A program made the position numbers and the translations under genes. From positions 1,922,001 through 1,986,000 of the forward strand of contig CAXXJM010000001.1 in NCBI GenBank assembly GCA_963666475.2: a DNA stretch of 64,000 nt, written 5' to 3'. A model generated the notes under the pieces. That model was not told the DNA's origin. It worked only from the letters and a program-made list of their open reading frames with translations, and made no database searches. This DNA is from JBFHIZ01 sp963666475. GTDB lineage: Bacteria; Bacillota; Clostridia; Lachnospirales; Lachnospiraceae. Below, one piece after another: positions 30,289-38,731 of the stretch; the stretch's first letter is position 1, and the number at the start of each line of letters is the position of its first letter.

Positions 30289-31465
30289 AATCTTTCTTCC
30301 CTTCTTGTAAGTCTCTCCAAACGGGAGACATTTTTCTTAAATAAGCAACAACATCTTCTACGGACTGTGCAATGTGGTCCATTTCTTCCAAAGTATTTTC
30401 ACCCGACAGCGATATTCTCAAAGAACCATGCGCAATTTCGTGTGGAAGTCCTAATGCCAAAAGTACATGACTTGGATCCAGTGATCCAGAAGTACAAGCA
30501 GAACCCGAAGATACTGCAACACCTTTATCATCCAATAAGAGCAATAAGGCTTCTCCCTCAATTCCTTCAAAACAAATGTTCAACACTCCTGCTATTCGCT
30601 GTTCTAGATCGCCATTGATCTTGGAATGCGGAATTTTGGAGACTCTTTCCTGTAGATAATCTCTAAGCTTTCTCATATGACTTTCTACTGTTTCAAGATT
30701 ATCGGATACTTCTTCTAAAGCGACGGCAAGTGATGCGATAGCTGGCACATTTTCTGTACCTGCTCTTTTTCCTCGTTCTTGTGCTCCACCATCTATTAAA
30801 TTGATTAGACGAATTCCTTTCTTGACCAGCAGAACTCCAATTCCTTTTGGTCCATGCAATTTATGTCCAGAAAATGATAGCATATCAATGTTTTCAGCGT
30901 GCATATCAATTTTTCGATGTGGCACCGCTTGTACAGCATCTGTATGAAAAAGTATATCTCGCGCTCTGCAAAGTGCTCCTATTTCAGCAATTGGCTGAAC
31001 AGTACCGATTTCATTATTTACATACATAATAGTTACAAGTGCCGTGTCATCTCTAAGTGCAGCTCTTACATCTTCAACCTTTACGACCCCATTGTCATAC
31101 ACTGGAAGAAGTGTAATTTCAAAACCTTCTTTTCCCAACTTTTCTAAAGTGTGCAAAACCGCATGATGTTCAAATGCAGAAGAAACGATGTGTTTTTTCC
31201 CTTTTGCCTTTCCTAACTCGGCTGCTGTTCGTATCGCCCAATTATCAGCTTCACTCCCACCAGAAGTAAAATACACTTCCCTTGGAAGTACCTGGAACTG
31301 GTCCGCGATTCTTTTTCTTGAATCTTCCAAAATCTCCTTAGCTTTTTGTCCAATGGTATACAGACTTGACGGATTTCCATATGAATTTTGTAGATGATAA
31401 GTCATCTCCTGAATTGCCTTTTCGCTCATCGCAGTTGTTGCAGCATTATCTGCATATACGTTCAT
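30275..31465 (-). CDS. nifS: Cysteine desulfurase (NifS/IscS class)
   Basis: 396-residue PLP enzyme that moves sulfur from cysteine to the scaffold. PLP lysine is K202 in SFSGHKLHGPKG; the catalytic cysteine is C324 on the loop VSSGSACTSGSLDPSH. The sequence class is group I. It overlaps the scaffold gene. An operator-like palindrome lies about 65 bases upstream of its start. The C-terminal tail after residue 375 is somewhat longer than usual. Confidence 0.95.
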   Translation of the reverse strand: MNVYADNAATTAMSEKAIQEMTYHLQNSYGNPSSLYTIGQKAKEILEDSRKRIADQFQVLPREVYFTSGGSEADNWAIRTAAELGKAKGKKHIVSSAFEHHAVLHTLEKLGKEGFEITLLPVYDNGVVKVEDVRAALRDDTALVTIMYVNNEIGTVQPIAEIGALCRARDILFHTDAVQAVPHRKIDMHAENIDMLSFSGHKLHGPKGIGVLLVKKGIRLINLIDGGAQERGKRAGTENVPAIASLAVALEEVSDNLETVESHMRKLRDYLQERVSKIPHSKINGDLEQRIAGVLNICFEGIEGEALLLLLDDKGVAVSSGSACTSGSLDPSHVLLALGLPHEIAHGSLRISLSGENTLEEMDHIAQSVEDVVAYLRKMSPVWRDLQEGKKDYVIQ

Positions 31466-31525
31466 ATTAATAACCTAACCTTTCTCATCGTCTAGTAATT
31501 TTGTATCTTGCCGTAGCAGCTCGAT

Positions 31526-31546
31526 TTCCTATCATTTTAATAGGAA
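31526..31546. promoter_or_regulatory. Candidate Rrf2 operator upstream of nifS
   Basis: Perfect 7-bp arms (TTCCTAT / ATAGGAA) separated by 7 bases. Its core CCTA-N9-TAGG is repeated at 32073-32089 in front of the Rrf2 gene, which suggests one regulator binds both. A -10-like TAAAAT overlaps it. Confidence 0.6.
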
Positions 31547-31562
31547 TTATTTTTATTTTTTT

Positions 31563-31580
31563 CGCATATTTTCATATGCG
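31563..31580. repeat. Short hairpin between the Rrf2 gene and nifS
   Basis: CGCATAT-TTTC-ATATGCG, a perfect 7-bp stem. On the minus strand it is followed by A rather than T residues, so it is not a standard terminator; it may slow or partly end the Rrf2 transcript or be a protein site. Confidence 0.45.
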
Positions 31581-31600
31581 ATTTACTGATATAAATATTA

Positions 31601-32023
31601 TTAAATTTTATAATTCCCTCGCATAAGATCCTGCAATGAAATTCCATCTAAATATGAGTTTACAACATTTGTCAGTCCAATCCACAAATTTTTTGTATGG
31701 CATTTCCCTTCGTGTTCACAGTGATATCCATCATCTTCCAAACACCCACACTCTACTGGCGTAAGCCCATCTTCGGTTACTCTTAAAATCTCTGCCACAG
31801 TATATTCTTCTGGCTTCTTGCATAAACGATATCCGCCATGCTTTCCTCGAAGGCTCTCTACCATTTTTCCTTTATTTAATTGCGAAACAATGATTTCTAG
31901 ATATTTTAATGAAATGTTTTGATTCTCTGCAATCTGACTCAACGAAACATATTCTTCTGGTTTCTTTTCTGCAAGATTCAGCATGACTCGCAACGCATAT
32001 CTACCTTTTGTCGAGATTAACAT
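31601..32023 (-). CDS. Rrf2-family transcriptional regulator (IscR-like)
   Basis: 140-residue winged-helix regulator. The HTH is in residues about 25-65 (SLSQIAENQNISLKYLEIIV). The region after the dimerisation helix carries C92, C94, C102 and C108, close to the IscR cluster-binding cysteines (92, 98, 104), so an Fe-S cofactor is plausible. It lies upstream of nifS-nifU and probably controls them and itself through the CCTA-N9-TAGG motif. CymR-type cysteine regulation is the main alternative, but CymR lacks such cysteines. Confidence 0.88.
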   Translation of the reverse strand: MLISTKGRYALRVMLNLAEKKPEEYVSLSQIAENQNISLKYLEIIVSQLNKGKMVESLRGKHGGYRLCKKPEEYTVAEILRVTEDGLTPVECGCLEDDGYHCEHEGKCHTKNLWIGLTNVVNSYLDGISLQDLMRGNYKI

Positions 32024-32056
32024 TGTACTTTCCTCATTTCTTCCTGACCTGCTAAT

Positions 32057-32089
32057 AATCTAGCATATAATTCCTACCAAGTCAATAGG
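32057..32089 (-). promoter_or_regulatory. Promoter and overlapping operator of the Rrf2 gene
   Basis: TTGACT (32080-32085), a 17-base spacer and TAGATT (32057-32062) with an upstream TGC. CCTA-N9-TAGG (32073-32089) covers the -35, which fits autorepression. The site runs into the last codons of the upstream GGDEF gene. Confidence 0.65.
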
Positions 32090-33584
32090 TATTAGAAAAT
32101 TTTTCAATGACCACTCTATTTCTTCCCTGTTCTTTTGCCGAATATAGTGCTTTATCCGCTTGTTCATATGCTTGTTCAAAGGAAATTTTATGTGAGTCAA
32201 TCTCCGTACAACCACCAATACTTACCCCTAAATAATTCATCTCATATTCGGAAAGTTCTTTATAAATCTCTACCATTTTACGGATTCTTTCAGCAATCAA
32301 AAAACATTGGTCACTCTTGCATGATGTAAATACAACACAAAATTCATCTCCGCCAATACGTCCAAAAATATCATGTTCTCTTAAACTTGCCTTGATTACA
32401 CCTACCACTTCTACCAATACTTTGTCTCCAACAGGGTGTCCCATTTGATCATTTACTTCTTTAAAATGATCAATATCAATAATAATCACGCTGATCGGAA
32501 ACACTACATTTAAAGTATATCTATTTACCAACGCACTTTTATTTAATATATTTGTCAAACCATCATAATCCGCTTTACGAATCAAACGTTCTTCTTGCTC
32601 TTTTTGCGCGGTAATATCACGAATAAACATGACGCTTCCACGTTTTACATTGTTCCCCTGTCTTAAATGATGCAAACTAATTTGAAAAAATAGCGTACCC
32701 TCTTCCTCTTCCACCTTGTGGACTATGGTAATATCTTCGGAACCATGGTTTTTCACAAATGAAGCCCCATCAAACTGGGAGCCATATTTTCGAAACAACT
32801 GAATTGCGGCTTCATTTCCCTCTATAAACTGTCCATTACTTGTGTAAACAAAAATCCCATCCTGAATAGCATTGATGATCCAGTCCTTCGCGAATGGCGA
32901 AACAGACAAAAAATCAAATTGAAAAATACTGATTCCTATTAATAGATAAGGTACGAGTAAAATTGCAGCCATTGGAACCAACATTCCTTGTTCGATAAAT
33001 ACGTATTGTTTTGCAAGTAACAGAACGAGCGCAAGCAGGTATCCCATGGATGTTAGAATTACTTGTTTTCTCATCTTGTGGAAAGTACGAACAAGAAAAA
33101 CAAATAACAGCAATGTAGCAAATCCAAATATCAGAAATCGCAACATTACAGAAATTGATCCCGCAATCGTCGATTGTACTTTCAAGTACTGAGAATAATC
33201 TACTGGAATCATCGTCACACTTGTTCGGAGTAGATGATGAATCTGATCGGTAAACAGAAAAATAATATATATAATGTTTTCAATCATGAAAATATTTTTC
33301 AAGACATAAAACGCACGATGTTTGTAGGATCCGTAATGAAGAACGAAGTTATAGTTTGCGATAGCTACAAATCCCATTGCAACCTGAACCATATTACGAG
33401 ACAGTAATTTCACATCGAAGGAGCTAGATAATAATTCCAAAGTGGAAAAAAATGTCCACATACCCATAAAAAGCAAAACACTCATAAAAGGAGCTGCGTA
33501 TGGTTCATCCCAGTTTTTATATGTTATCAATATAAATATAACAATCGTAATCATTGCAATCACGCTAAATATTACACTAAACAA
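32082..33584 (-). CDS. Membrane diguanylate cyclase: 7TM sensor, PAS, GGDEF
   Basis: 500 residues. Residues 1-220 form about seven membrane helices like the N-terminal 7TM module of some histidine kinases. A PAS-like domain follows (about 225-335, WIINAIQDGIFVYTSNGQFI), then a GGDEF domain with an intact RIGGDEFCVVF motif. An inhibitory site RxxD (REHD) sits five residues before it, so product inhibition is expected. It makes cyclic-di-GMP, opposing the EAL protein nearby. The exact start is unclear: the TTG at 33584 is about 15 bases from GGAG, longer than normal. Confidence 0.88.
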   Translation of the reverse strand: MFSVIFSVIAMITIVIFILITYKNWDEPYAAPFMSVLLFMGMWTFFSTLELLSSSFDVKLLSRNMVQVAMGFVAIANYNFVLHYGSYKHRAFYVLKNIFMIENIIYIIFLFTDQIHHLLRTSVTMIPVDYSQYLKVQSTIAGSISVMLRFLIFGFATLLLFVFLVRTFHKMRKQVILTSMGYLLALVLLLAKQYVFIEQGMLVPMAAILLVPYLLIGISIFQFDFLSVSPFAKDWIINAIQDGIFVYTSNGQFIEGNEAAIQLFRKYGSQFDGASFVKNHGSEDITIVHKVEEEEGTLFFQISLHHLRQGNNVKRGSVMFIRDITAQKEQEERLIRKADYDGLTNILNKSALVNRYTLNVVFPISVIIIDIDHFKEVNDQMGHPVGDKVLVEVVGVIKASLREHDIFGRIGGDEFCVVFTSCKSDQCFLIAERIRKMVEIYKELSEYEMNYLGVSIGGCTEIDSHKISFEQAYEQADKALYSAKEQGRNRVVIEKFSNTY

Positions 33585-33646
33585 ATAGATATCGCATCAC
33601 TCCTTTCAAATACAAATTAATTATATCAGAATCTGAACATAAACTG

Positions 33647-34279
33647 CTATTTTTTCTCGTTTTTCATGAGTTTTTCTGAAACAGTCTGGTTAAAGAAGCT
33701 GACAATCGGGCCTAGTCCAAAGGCACAGATTAGAGTTCCCAATCCAATCAACCCACCTGTAAAAAAGGCAATCAGTGCACATACTCCATCAAAAAAGATT
33801 CTTGTCCAGAAATAAGGGACCTTAGGCAACATATCATGTGCAATCAAAGATAGACTGTCGTATGGAGCCACCCCGACATCTGAGGTTTGATAAAGAGAAA
33901 CCCCCAGACTAGCCAGAATGACGCCAAACACTACTGCTATCATTTGGAAAATAAGAGTATCCAAAACTGGCAAATTATTTTCAAGAGTTGTAAACGTAAA
34001 CTGCACCACATATCCAACAAATATCCAGTTAATCAATGTCCCTATTCCAATATATTTCTTTCCCAAAATTGCTTCCACAACAAATATAAACGTGTTAAAA
34101 ATCATTAAAAAAACTGCATAAGAAAGTGGTGTTGCAATGTACAAAGATAAAATCATCGCAGAAAACGGGTCGTTTCCGAGACCCGAATACTTAAAAATAC
34201 CAACCCCGATACCCAGCAATAAATTCCCTATAATTGTTCCTGCCAAACGATTGCGTGGCACAATAAATCTATTTTTCAT
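33647..34279 (-). CDS. YczE/YitT-like integral membrane protein
   Basis: 210-residue protein with five to six membrane helices and the pattern GIFKYSGLGNDPFSAM and LYQTSDVGVAPYDSLS, two related halves each with a G-DP-S or APYDS motif. This is typical of the YczE/YyaS family of unknown transport-like function. Bacillus YczE is needed for bacillomycin production, but that does not transfer here. It is transcribed alone or with folT read-through. Confidence 0.78.
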   Translation of the reverse strand: MKNRFIVPRNRLAGTIIGNLLLGIGVGIFKYSGLGNDPFSAMILSLYIATPLSYAVFLMIFNTFIFVVEAILGKKYIGIGTLINWIFVGYVVQFTFTTLENNLPVLDTLIFQMIAVVFGVILASLGVSLYQTSDVGVAPYDSLSLIAHDMLPKVPYFWTRIFFDGVCALIAFFTGGLIGLGTLICAFGLGPIVSFFNQTVSEKLMKNEKK

Positions 34280-34382
34280 CCATTATCTCCATTTCAATAA
34301 ACTGCCTTTCATTTTATCACTTACCCTATTCTTTGTATACAATAAAAATTCCTCTTCCTTCTCGTGAATTCTGGCAAACAAT

Positions 34383-34428
34383 AAAAAACAGGCACCTTCA
34401 ACTTGATTAAACAGTAGGCGCCTGTTTT
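34383..34428 (-). terminator. Terminator of folT
   Basis: A 9-bp stem (AAAACAGGC / GCCTGTTTT) with a large loop of about 26 bases and a T run on the minus strand, 28 bases after the folT stop. Confidence 0.7.
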
Positions 34429-34456
34429 CTTTATATGCCACGCATTTCCCTTATTC

Positions 34457-35011
34457 CTATTTATTAAAAATTCTTGGCTTAATCACTCGATCAATATACG
34501 TCAGTATAATCATATATATTATGCAATCAATTGGCAACATAATCGCATTTGCTAAAATTCTTCCTGGTAGTAGTACAAAAAACCCTTTCCCATATAGAAT
34601 AGAAAGCCATAACGTAGTTAAGCCACAATTAATAAATACTTTTTCTAGTGTGACTGCTATTACTATTCTACCAAATTTCACTGGCTTTTTATAAAGCAAA
34701 ACTCCATAGATTACACCCACCAGGATAGCATTTAAGGTAAATCCGAAAAAGAATGGACCCATTGGATGTAAGAAGTAATTCACTACATCCATTACACCCC
34801 CGAATACGCTTCCCATAACTGGTCCAAATAATAGTTCCACCGCTCGGTGCGGAACACCGGAAAATCCGATACGAATATATGGTCCGATGTTAATTGTAGC
34901 AATGTACCGTAATACAATGCTTAGCGATCCCATAATTGCAACGCTTACTAGAGATTTGAGATCTTTGAATGAATGAAATGAATCTTGAATCTGATGTCTA
35001 AATTTTTGCAT
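34457..35011 (-). CDS. folT: Folate-specific ECF transporter S component
   Basis: 184-residue membrane protein with about five to six helices. The sequence SIVLRYIATINIGPYIRIGF followed by a PHRAVELLFGPVMGSVFGG motif and FFFGFTLNAILVGVIYG is characteristic of FolT-type substrate-binding subunits, which use a shared ECF energising module encoded elsewhere. A THF riboswitch in its leader confirms folate specificity. AAAGGAGG lies 9 bases before the ATG. Confidence 0.92.
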   Translation of the reverse strand: MQKFRHQIQDSFHSFKDLKSLVSVAIMGSLSIVLRYIATINIGPYIRIGFSGVPHRAVELLFGPVMGSVFGGVMDVVNYFLHPMGPFFFGFTLNAILVGVIYGVLLYKKPVKFGRIVIAVTLEKVFINCGLTTLWLSILYGKGFFVLLPGRILANAIMLPIDCIIYMIILTYIDRVIKPRIFNK

Positions 35012-35078
35012 AAAAATAACCTCCTTTGCAGTTTTCCATCACTACATAAAGAGGCCAATCTATCCCACATTATGTAGC

Positions 35079-35168
35079 AGCGGGATGCGAACACTGTACC
35101 GCAAGCCCTAAAGACTTTTCGTCCAGGTGACAACTCCCCGTTCACCTGGCACTTAACGCACAACATTC
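35079..35168 (-). ncRNA. Tetrahydrofolate (THF) riboswitch aptamer upstream of folT
   Basis: On the minus strand the conserved elements appear in order: P1 strand GAATGTTGT, core GCGTTAAGTG, stem-loop CCAGGTGAACGGGGAG...GTTGTCACCTGG, ACGAA, GCGGTAC, closing strand ACAGTGTTC and pseudoknot partner GCATCCCGC, where GGGG pairs with CCC. This matches the known THF riboswitch that binds reduced folates and represses folT. Downstream, CTACATAA and TTATGTAG (35042-35049 with 35070-35077) and a CCTCTTT that can pair with the AAAGGAGG ribosome site look like a translational expression platform. Confidence 0.92.
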
Positions 35169-35223
35169 TACTCTGCTTCTTTTAATTTTTGTTTTTCCTA
35201 TGCTTTTGCAAGGAATTGAACCT

Positions 35224-35252
35224 ATTATAGTCTCTCATACAAAAAAACACAA
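35224..35252 (-). promoter_or_regulatory. Promoter of folT
   Basis: TTGTGT (35247-35252), a 17-base spacer and TATAAT (35224-35229). The leader from about 35217 to the folT ATG is roughly 205 bases and holds the riboswitch. The remaining stretch 35253-35374 shows no gene or clear site. Confidence 0.7.
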
Positions 35253-35374
35253 GGCTTTCTTTCACCTATTAACGCACCAAAGCAGCTAACTTTTCTGACA
35301 TTTGTCGATAACTGGCGAAATTCTCTCTTATTAACTCTTTTTGATTAAATTCTAATGAATATTAATAAAATTGA

Positions 35375-35403
35375 TTGAATATTATACAGAAATTTAGTAT
35401 ACT
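35375..35403 (+). promoter_or_regulatory. Sigma-A type promoter of the chemoreceptor gene
   Basis: TTGAAT (35375-35380), a 17-base spacer and TATACT (35398-35403). No sigma-D motif was seen here, unlike the flagellin operon. Confidence 0.7.
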
Positions 35404-35428
35404 CATACTGTTAGAGGGAGGTAATCAT

Positions 35429-36733
35429 ATGTTTAGAAATCGAAAAAATAGCGAAACAAATCAAGTACAAACAATACCTGAAAAACATGTACCAAACCAC
35501 TCTTCTTCCAAAAAGCATGTATCAGGAGAAGATAAGTCAAAGTGTATTTCAAACACAGTTTTGACGATTAATGATTTATTAAAATTCATGACTAGTTTGG
35601 ATTATGTCAAAGAAATGATTGGAGATGCCAACAAACAAGCGGAAATGCTTGAGACAGTTGCAGCAAACAGTGAAGAACTCTCTGCATCTACAGAAGAAAT
35701 CGCAACTCATGTAACCGAATCAAACGAAAAAGTTACATCTACAGTTGAAACTACAAACATTGGGCTTCAAAGTGTAGATTCCGCTTTAGAAAAAATCGAG
35801 AGTAACTTTCAAGATACCGAACGTGTTAAAATCTCAATCAACGAAGTAATGGAAGAAACAAAAAAAATTAATGAGCTTGTTGGCGTCATTAAATCCGTTG
35901 CTGACCAGACCAACCTGTTATCTCTAAATGCGTCCATTGAAGCTGCTCGCGCAGGAGAACAAGGTCGAGGTTTTTCTGTTGTTGCCAGCGAAATCAAGGT
36001 GCTTGCCGAAAACACAAAAGAACAGGTTGAAATTATTCGAAACATTGTAGACGGTGTAAACAAAAAAGTTTTACAAGCTTCGAAGGAAATCGATCGTGTT
36101 GTATCAAATTTTGGCGTATCAAAGACTTCCATCGATGAAGCTACCGTAAGTCTGAAAAGTATAACTTCTGAAATGGACAAAGTCGCAGAAAGCTTTATGA
36201 TTATTTCTGCCAACGTACAAGAGCAAAGTGCTACAACACAAGAAATTGCTTCCACCATTCAGGTCGTAAACGACAAAGCACAAAAACTCAGTGTAGAGTC
36301 AAACAAAACAGGCTCTGCCTTTTTCGAAATTTCCCAAAAAATAGATACACTTCGTGTCAATGCATTATCATGTGCAGACCAGTTAGATAAGTTGACAATT
36401 CTTGATCTCAGTATCACAGATCATCTGATGTGGAAATGGAGAATCTATAATATGATTCTTGGTTATATCAAACTAGATACCGAGAAAGTTGGCGACCATC
36501 ATGGGTGTCGTCTTGGTAAATGGATAAAAAGTCAAAATAGCACAGATAGCAATGTAGAAAAAATAATCCGTGCAATGGAAGCACCTCATGCCAAAGTTCA
36601 CTCTTCTGCAAAAAACGCAATCAATTATTATAACAATCGTCAATTCAAAGAAGCGGAAGCTTGTTTGGCTGAAATTGAAGACAGTTCAGCAATTGTTGTT
36701 GAATTATTAACAGAACTAAAAAAATATATTTAA
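35429..36733 (+). CDS. Soluble methyl-accepting chemotaxis protein with C-terminal CZB zinc domain
   Basis: 434 residues and no membrane helix. A short polar N-terminus leads into the MCP signalling coiled coil with the CheA/CheW hairpin tip (SLNASIEAARAGEQGRGFSV, within about 170-210). Residues about 325-434 form a CZB domain: H332, C360 (DHHGCRLGKW), H387 and H391 (APHAKVH) fit the zinc ligands. CZB receptors sense zinc or reactive chlorine species in other bacteria. The ATG at 35429 has GAGGGAGG upstream, so the 18-codon extension is rejected. Confidence 0.9.
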   Translation: MFRNRKNSETNQVQTIPEKHVPNHSSSKKHVSGEDKSKCISNTVLTINDLLKFMTSLDYVKEMIGDANKQAEMLETVAANSEELSASTEEIATHVTESNEKVTSTVETTNIGLQSVDSALEKIESNFQDTERVKISINEVMEETKKINELVGVIKSVADQTNLLSLNASIEAARAGEQGRGFSVVASEIKVLAENTKEQVEIIRNIVDGVNKKVLQASKEIDRVVSNFGVSKTSIDEATVSLKSITSEMDKVAESFMIISANVQEQSATTQEIASTIQVVNDKAQKLSVESNKTGSAFFEISQKIDTLRVNALSCADQLDKLTILDLSITDHLMWKWRIYNMILGYIKLDTEKVGDHHGCRLGKWIKSQNSTDSNVEKIIRAMEAPHAKVHSSAKNAINYYNNRQFKEAEACLAEIEDSSAIVVELLTELKKYI

Positions 36734-36740
36734 AAAACAG

Positions 36741-36788
36741 GAGCCAGAGTCTCATGAAAATTTCATGGAATCTCTGGTTCTTTTTTTT
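36741..36788 (+). terminator. Terminator of the chemoreceptor gene
   Basis: GAGCCAGAG pairs with CTCTGGTTC (one G-U), with an inner CATGAAA/TTTCATG stem, followed by a run of T on the plus strand. Confidence 0.85.
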
Positions 36789-36814
36789 AAAATTATTCGA
36801 TTTGCTTATTTCAG

Positions 36815-37747
36815 TTATTTGGTTTGTTCTCCAAAGAATAAATCAACAGCATTTTGATATTCCACTAACGTCTGTGACTTTTTAAGTTGTTTTTCTGCCT
36901 TTTTGTTTTCTGGAAAAGATTGACCAAAATAACTCCAAATCTCTTTCATTCGAAATAATGCATTTCGATCATTTTCCATTGCTTGGCGATAACCCTCCAA
37001 AATCTCGTCTAAGAATCGCTTCACCTGTTCCTTCTGTTTCATTTCCTCACCACGAATTTCACGAATAAAATTGGGGTTCTTAATAAATTCTCTTCCAATC
37101 ATAATCCGGTCAATTGTTGGAAATTTTGTTTTTATCCTATTTACATCTTCCATTGTACACAAGTCTCCATTATAGCAAACTGGCATTTTTGCGCTCCCAC
37201 TCATCATTTCGAAGACTTCTAAATTTGGTATATTCTTATAAAAGTCCTTTTGAATTCTCGGATGTATAATCAATTCCTCAAGTGGATATCGATTAAATAA
37301 CGCCATCAGTAACATATGATCTTCTGCGGAATCTACTCCGATTCTTGTTTTTATTGAAATTGGCAATTTCGTTTCTGTAAAAATTCGTTCAAGAAAACAA
37401 TTTAATAGATCTATATCAGATAAAAATCCTGATCCCTTTCCTTTCGTTACAACGGTCTTTGAAGGGCATCCTAAGTTTAGGTTGACTTCTTGGTATCCCA
37501 TATCACCCAAAACTGCAGCCGTATGAATAAAATACTCCGCATTGTTCGTCAAAATTTGAGGCACCACATACAACCCCATATTATTCTCTTGACAGACATC
37601 TCTTTTTTCTCGTGGCGAAAAACTTCCATGCATCGTAGGCGAAATAAACGGAGTAAAATACTTATCTGCCTTCCCAAAATATTTTGCATGTGCATTGCGA
37701 TAAATATACCCTGTTAATCCTTCCATGGGTGCCATATATATGTTCAT
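36815..37747 (-). CDS. tRNA-dihydrouridine synthase family protein
   Basis: 310-residue TIM-barrel flavoenzyme reducing uridine in tRNA with NADPH. The start MNIYMAPMEGLTGYIYRN is the FMN-binding motif, C94 in NLNLGCPSKTVVTKGKG is the general acid, and the C-terminal helical domain begins near residue 240. It starts 3 bases after the PfkB kinase stop. Which position in tRNA is modified cannot be told from sequence. Confidence 0.93.
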   Translation of the reverse strand: MNIYMAPMEGLTGYIYRNAHAKYFGKADKYFTPFISPTMHGSFSPREKRDVCQENNMGLYVVPQILTNNAEYFIHTAAVLGDMGYQEVNLNLGCPSKTVVTKGKGSGFLSDIDLLNCFLERIFTETKLPISIKTRIGVDSAEDHMLLMALFNRYPLEELIIHPRIQKDFYKNIPNLEVFEMMSGSAKMPVCYNGDLCTMEDVNRIKTKFPTIDRIMIGREFIKNPNFIREIRGEEMKQKEQVKRFLDEILEGYRQAMENDRNALFRMKEIWSYFGQSFPENKKAEKQLKKSQTLVEYQNAVDLFFGEQTK

Positions 37748-37750
37748 TAC

Positions 37751-38704
37751 TTACCTCTTCATACGTTTCTTAATTTCTGATTCATCAGGCATTACACATA
37801 GTGCGCCTTTTCTTTCTGTCACAATGCTTGCAGCTGCATTTGCAAATTGCAACATTTCCCGCAATCGATTTTCATTTAAATTCTCCAAACCATACTGTAG
37901 CACAAAATGTAGAATGCATCCACCAAAGGTATCCCCTGCCCCTGTTGTCTCTATCGTTTTTTCTGATAGAAATGCTGGTTCTTCTATTCTAAATCCATCA
38001 TAATACGCTATCGACCCATCTTTTCCACAAGAAAGCACGAGTAGTTTCATTGGATATCTTTCTAAAATCCAGCGAACTCCTTCCTCGTAGTCTGTAGTTT
38101 CTGTAAGCCATTGCAATTCATTATCTGAGATCTTTAAAATATCCGTAAATTCCAATCCAAAAAGTGTTGCCTTTCTTGCATGTTCCAGACTGCTCCAAAG
38201 TGGCTCTCTGATATTTGGGTCAAAGGAAATCAAGCAATGATTTGCTTTTGCAAACTGCAAAGCCTTTCTTGTTGCTTGTTCGACACCCTCATGTGTCATA
38301 GATAGTGTTCCAAAGTGAAATATCTTCGTATTTACAAAATCCTTTTCAAGGATTTCATCCGGAGATAACATCATGTCCGCTCCAGGAGATCGATAGAAAG
38401 AAAAATCGCGATCTCCATCTGGTAATTTCGAAACAAATGCCAACGTAGTATTTACATTTGAATCAAAATACAACGATTCTGTATGAATTCCGAGCTGACT
38501 CACACGATTCTTTAATTCCATTCCAAAAGAATCATTACCGACCTTTCCAATAAAAGCTGTTTTGTTACCAAGTTTTGTGAGCATGGCAAGTACATTGCAT
38601 GGTGCACCCCCAGGGTTTGCTTCAAACGTTCGATTTCCTTGTTCGCTGATTCCATTTTCCGTAAAATCAATTAATAGTTCTCCTAATGCGGTTACATCCA
38701 TCAC
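37751..38704 (-). CDS. PfkB-family carbohydrate kinase (fructokinase-like)
   Basis: 317-residue ribokinase-fold enzyme. The N-terminal ALGELLIDF and GGAPCNVLAMLTKLG motifs, and the C-terminal anion-hole and base motif TTGAGDTFGG, are complete. Similarity to bacterial fructokinases (GEPLWSSLEHA-like PNIREPLW) favours fructose as substrate. The GTG at 38704 fits the GAGAGG site; an ATG follows directly. It lies between an ABC-F gene and the dihydrouridine synthase gene, with no clear pathway link. Confidence 0.87.
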   Translation of the reverse strand: MMDVTALGELLIDFTENGISEQGNRTFEANPGGAPCNVLAMLTKLGNKTAFIGKVGNDSFGMELKNRVSQLGIHTESLYFDSNVNTTLAFVSKLPDGDRDFSFYRSPGADMMLSPDEILEKDFVNTKIFHFGTLSMTHEGVEQATRKALQFAKANHCLISFDPNIREPLWSSLEHARKATLFGLEFTDILKISDNELQWLTETTDYEEGVRWILERYPMKLLVLSCGKDGSIAYYDGFRIEEPAFLSEKTIETTGAGDTFGGCILHFVLQYGLENLNENRLREMLQFANAAASIVTERKGALCVMPDESEIKKRMKR

Positions 38705-38731
38705 CGTATCAATCCTCTCCGTAATACTCGA

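Noticed and set aside
31563..31580. CGCATAT hairpin as a rho-independent terminator
   Set aside because: It is followed by A, not T, residues on the minus strand and by mixed sequence on the plus strand.
34948..35166. 72-codon minus-strand frame over the folT leader
   Set aside because: It is explained by the THF riboswitch; the frame crosses the aptamer and the folT start and shows no protein features.
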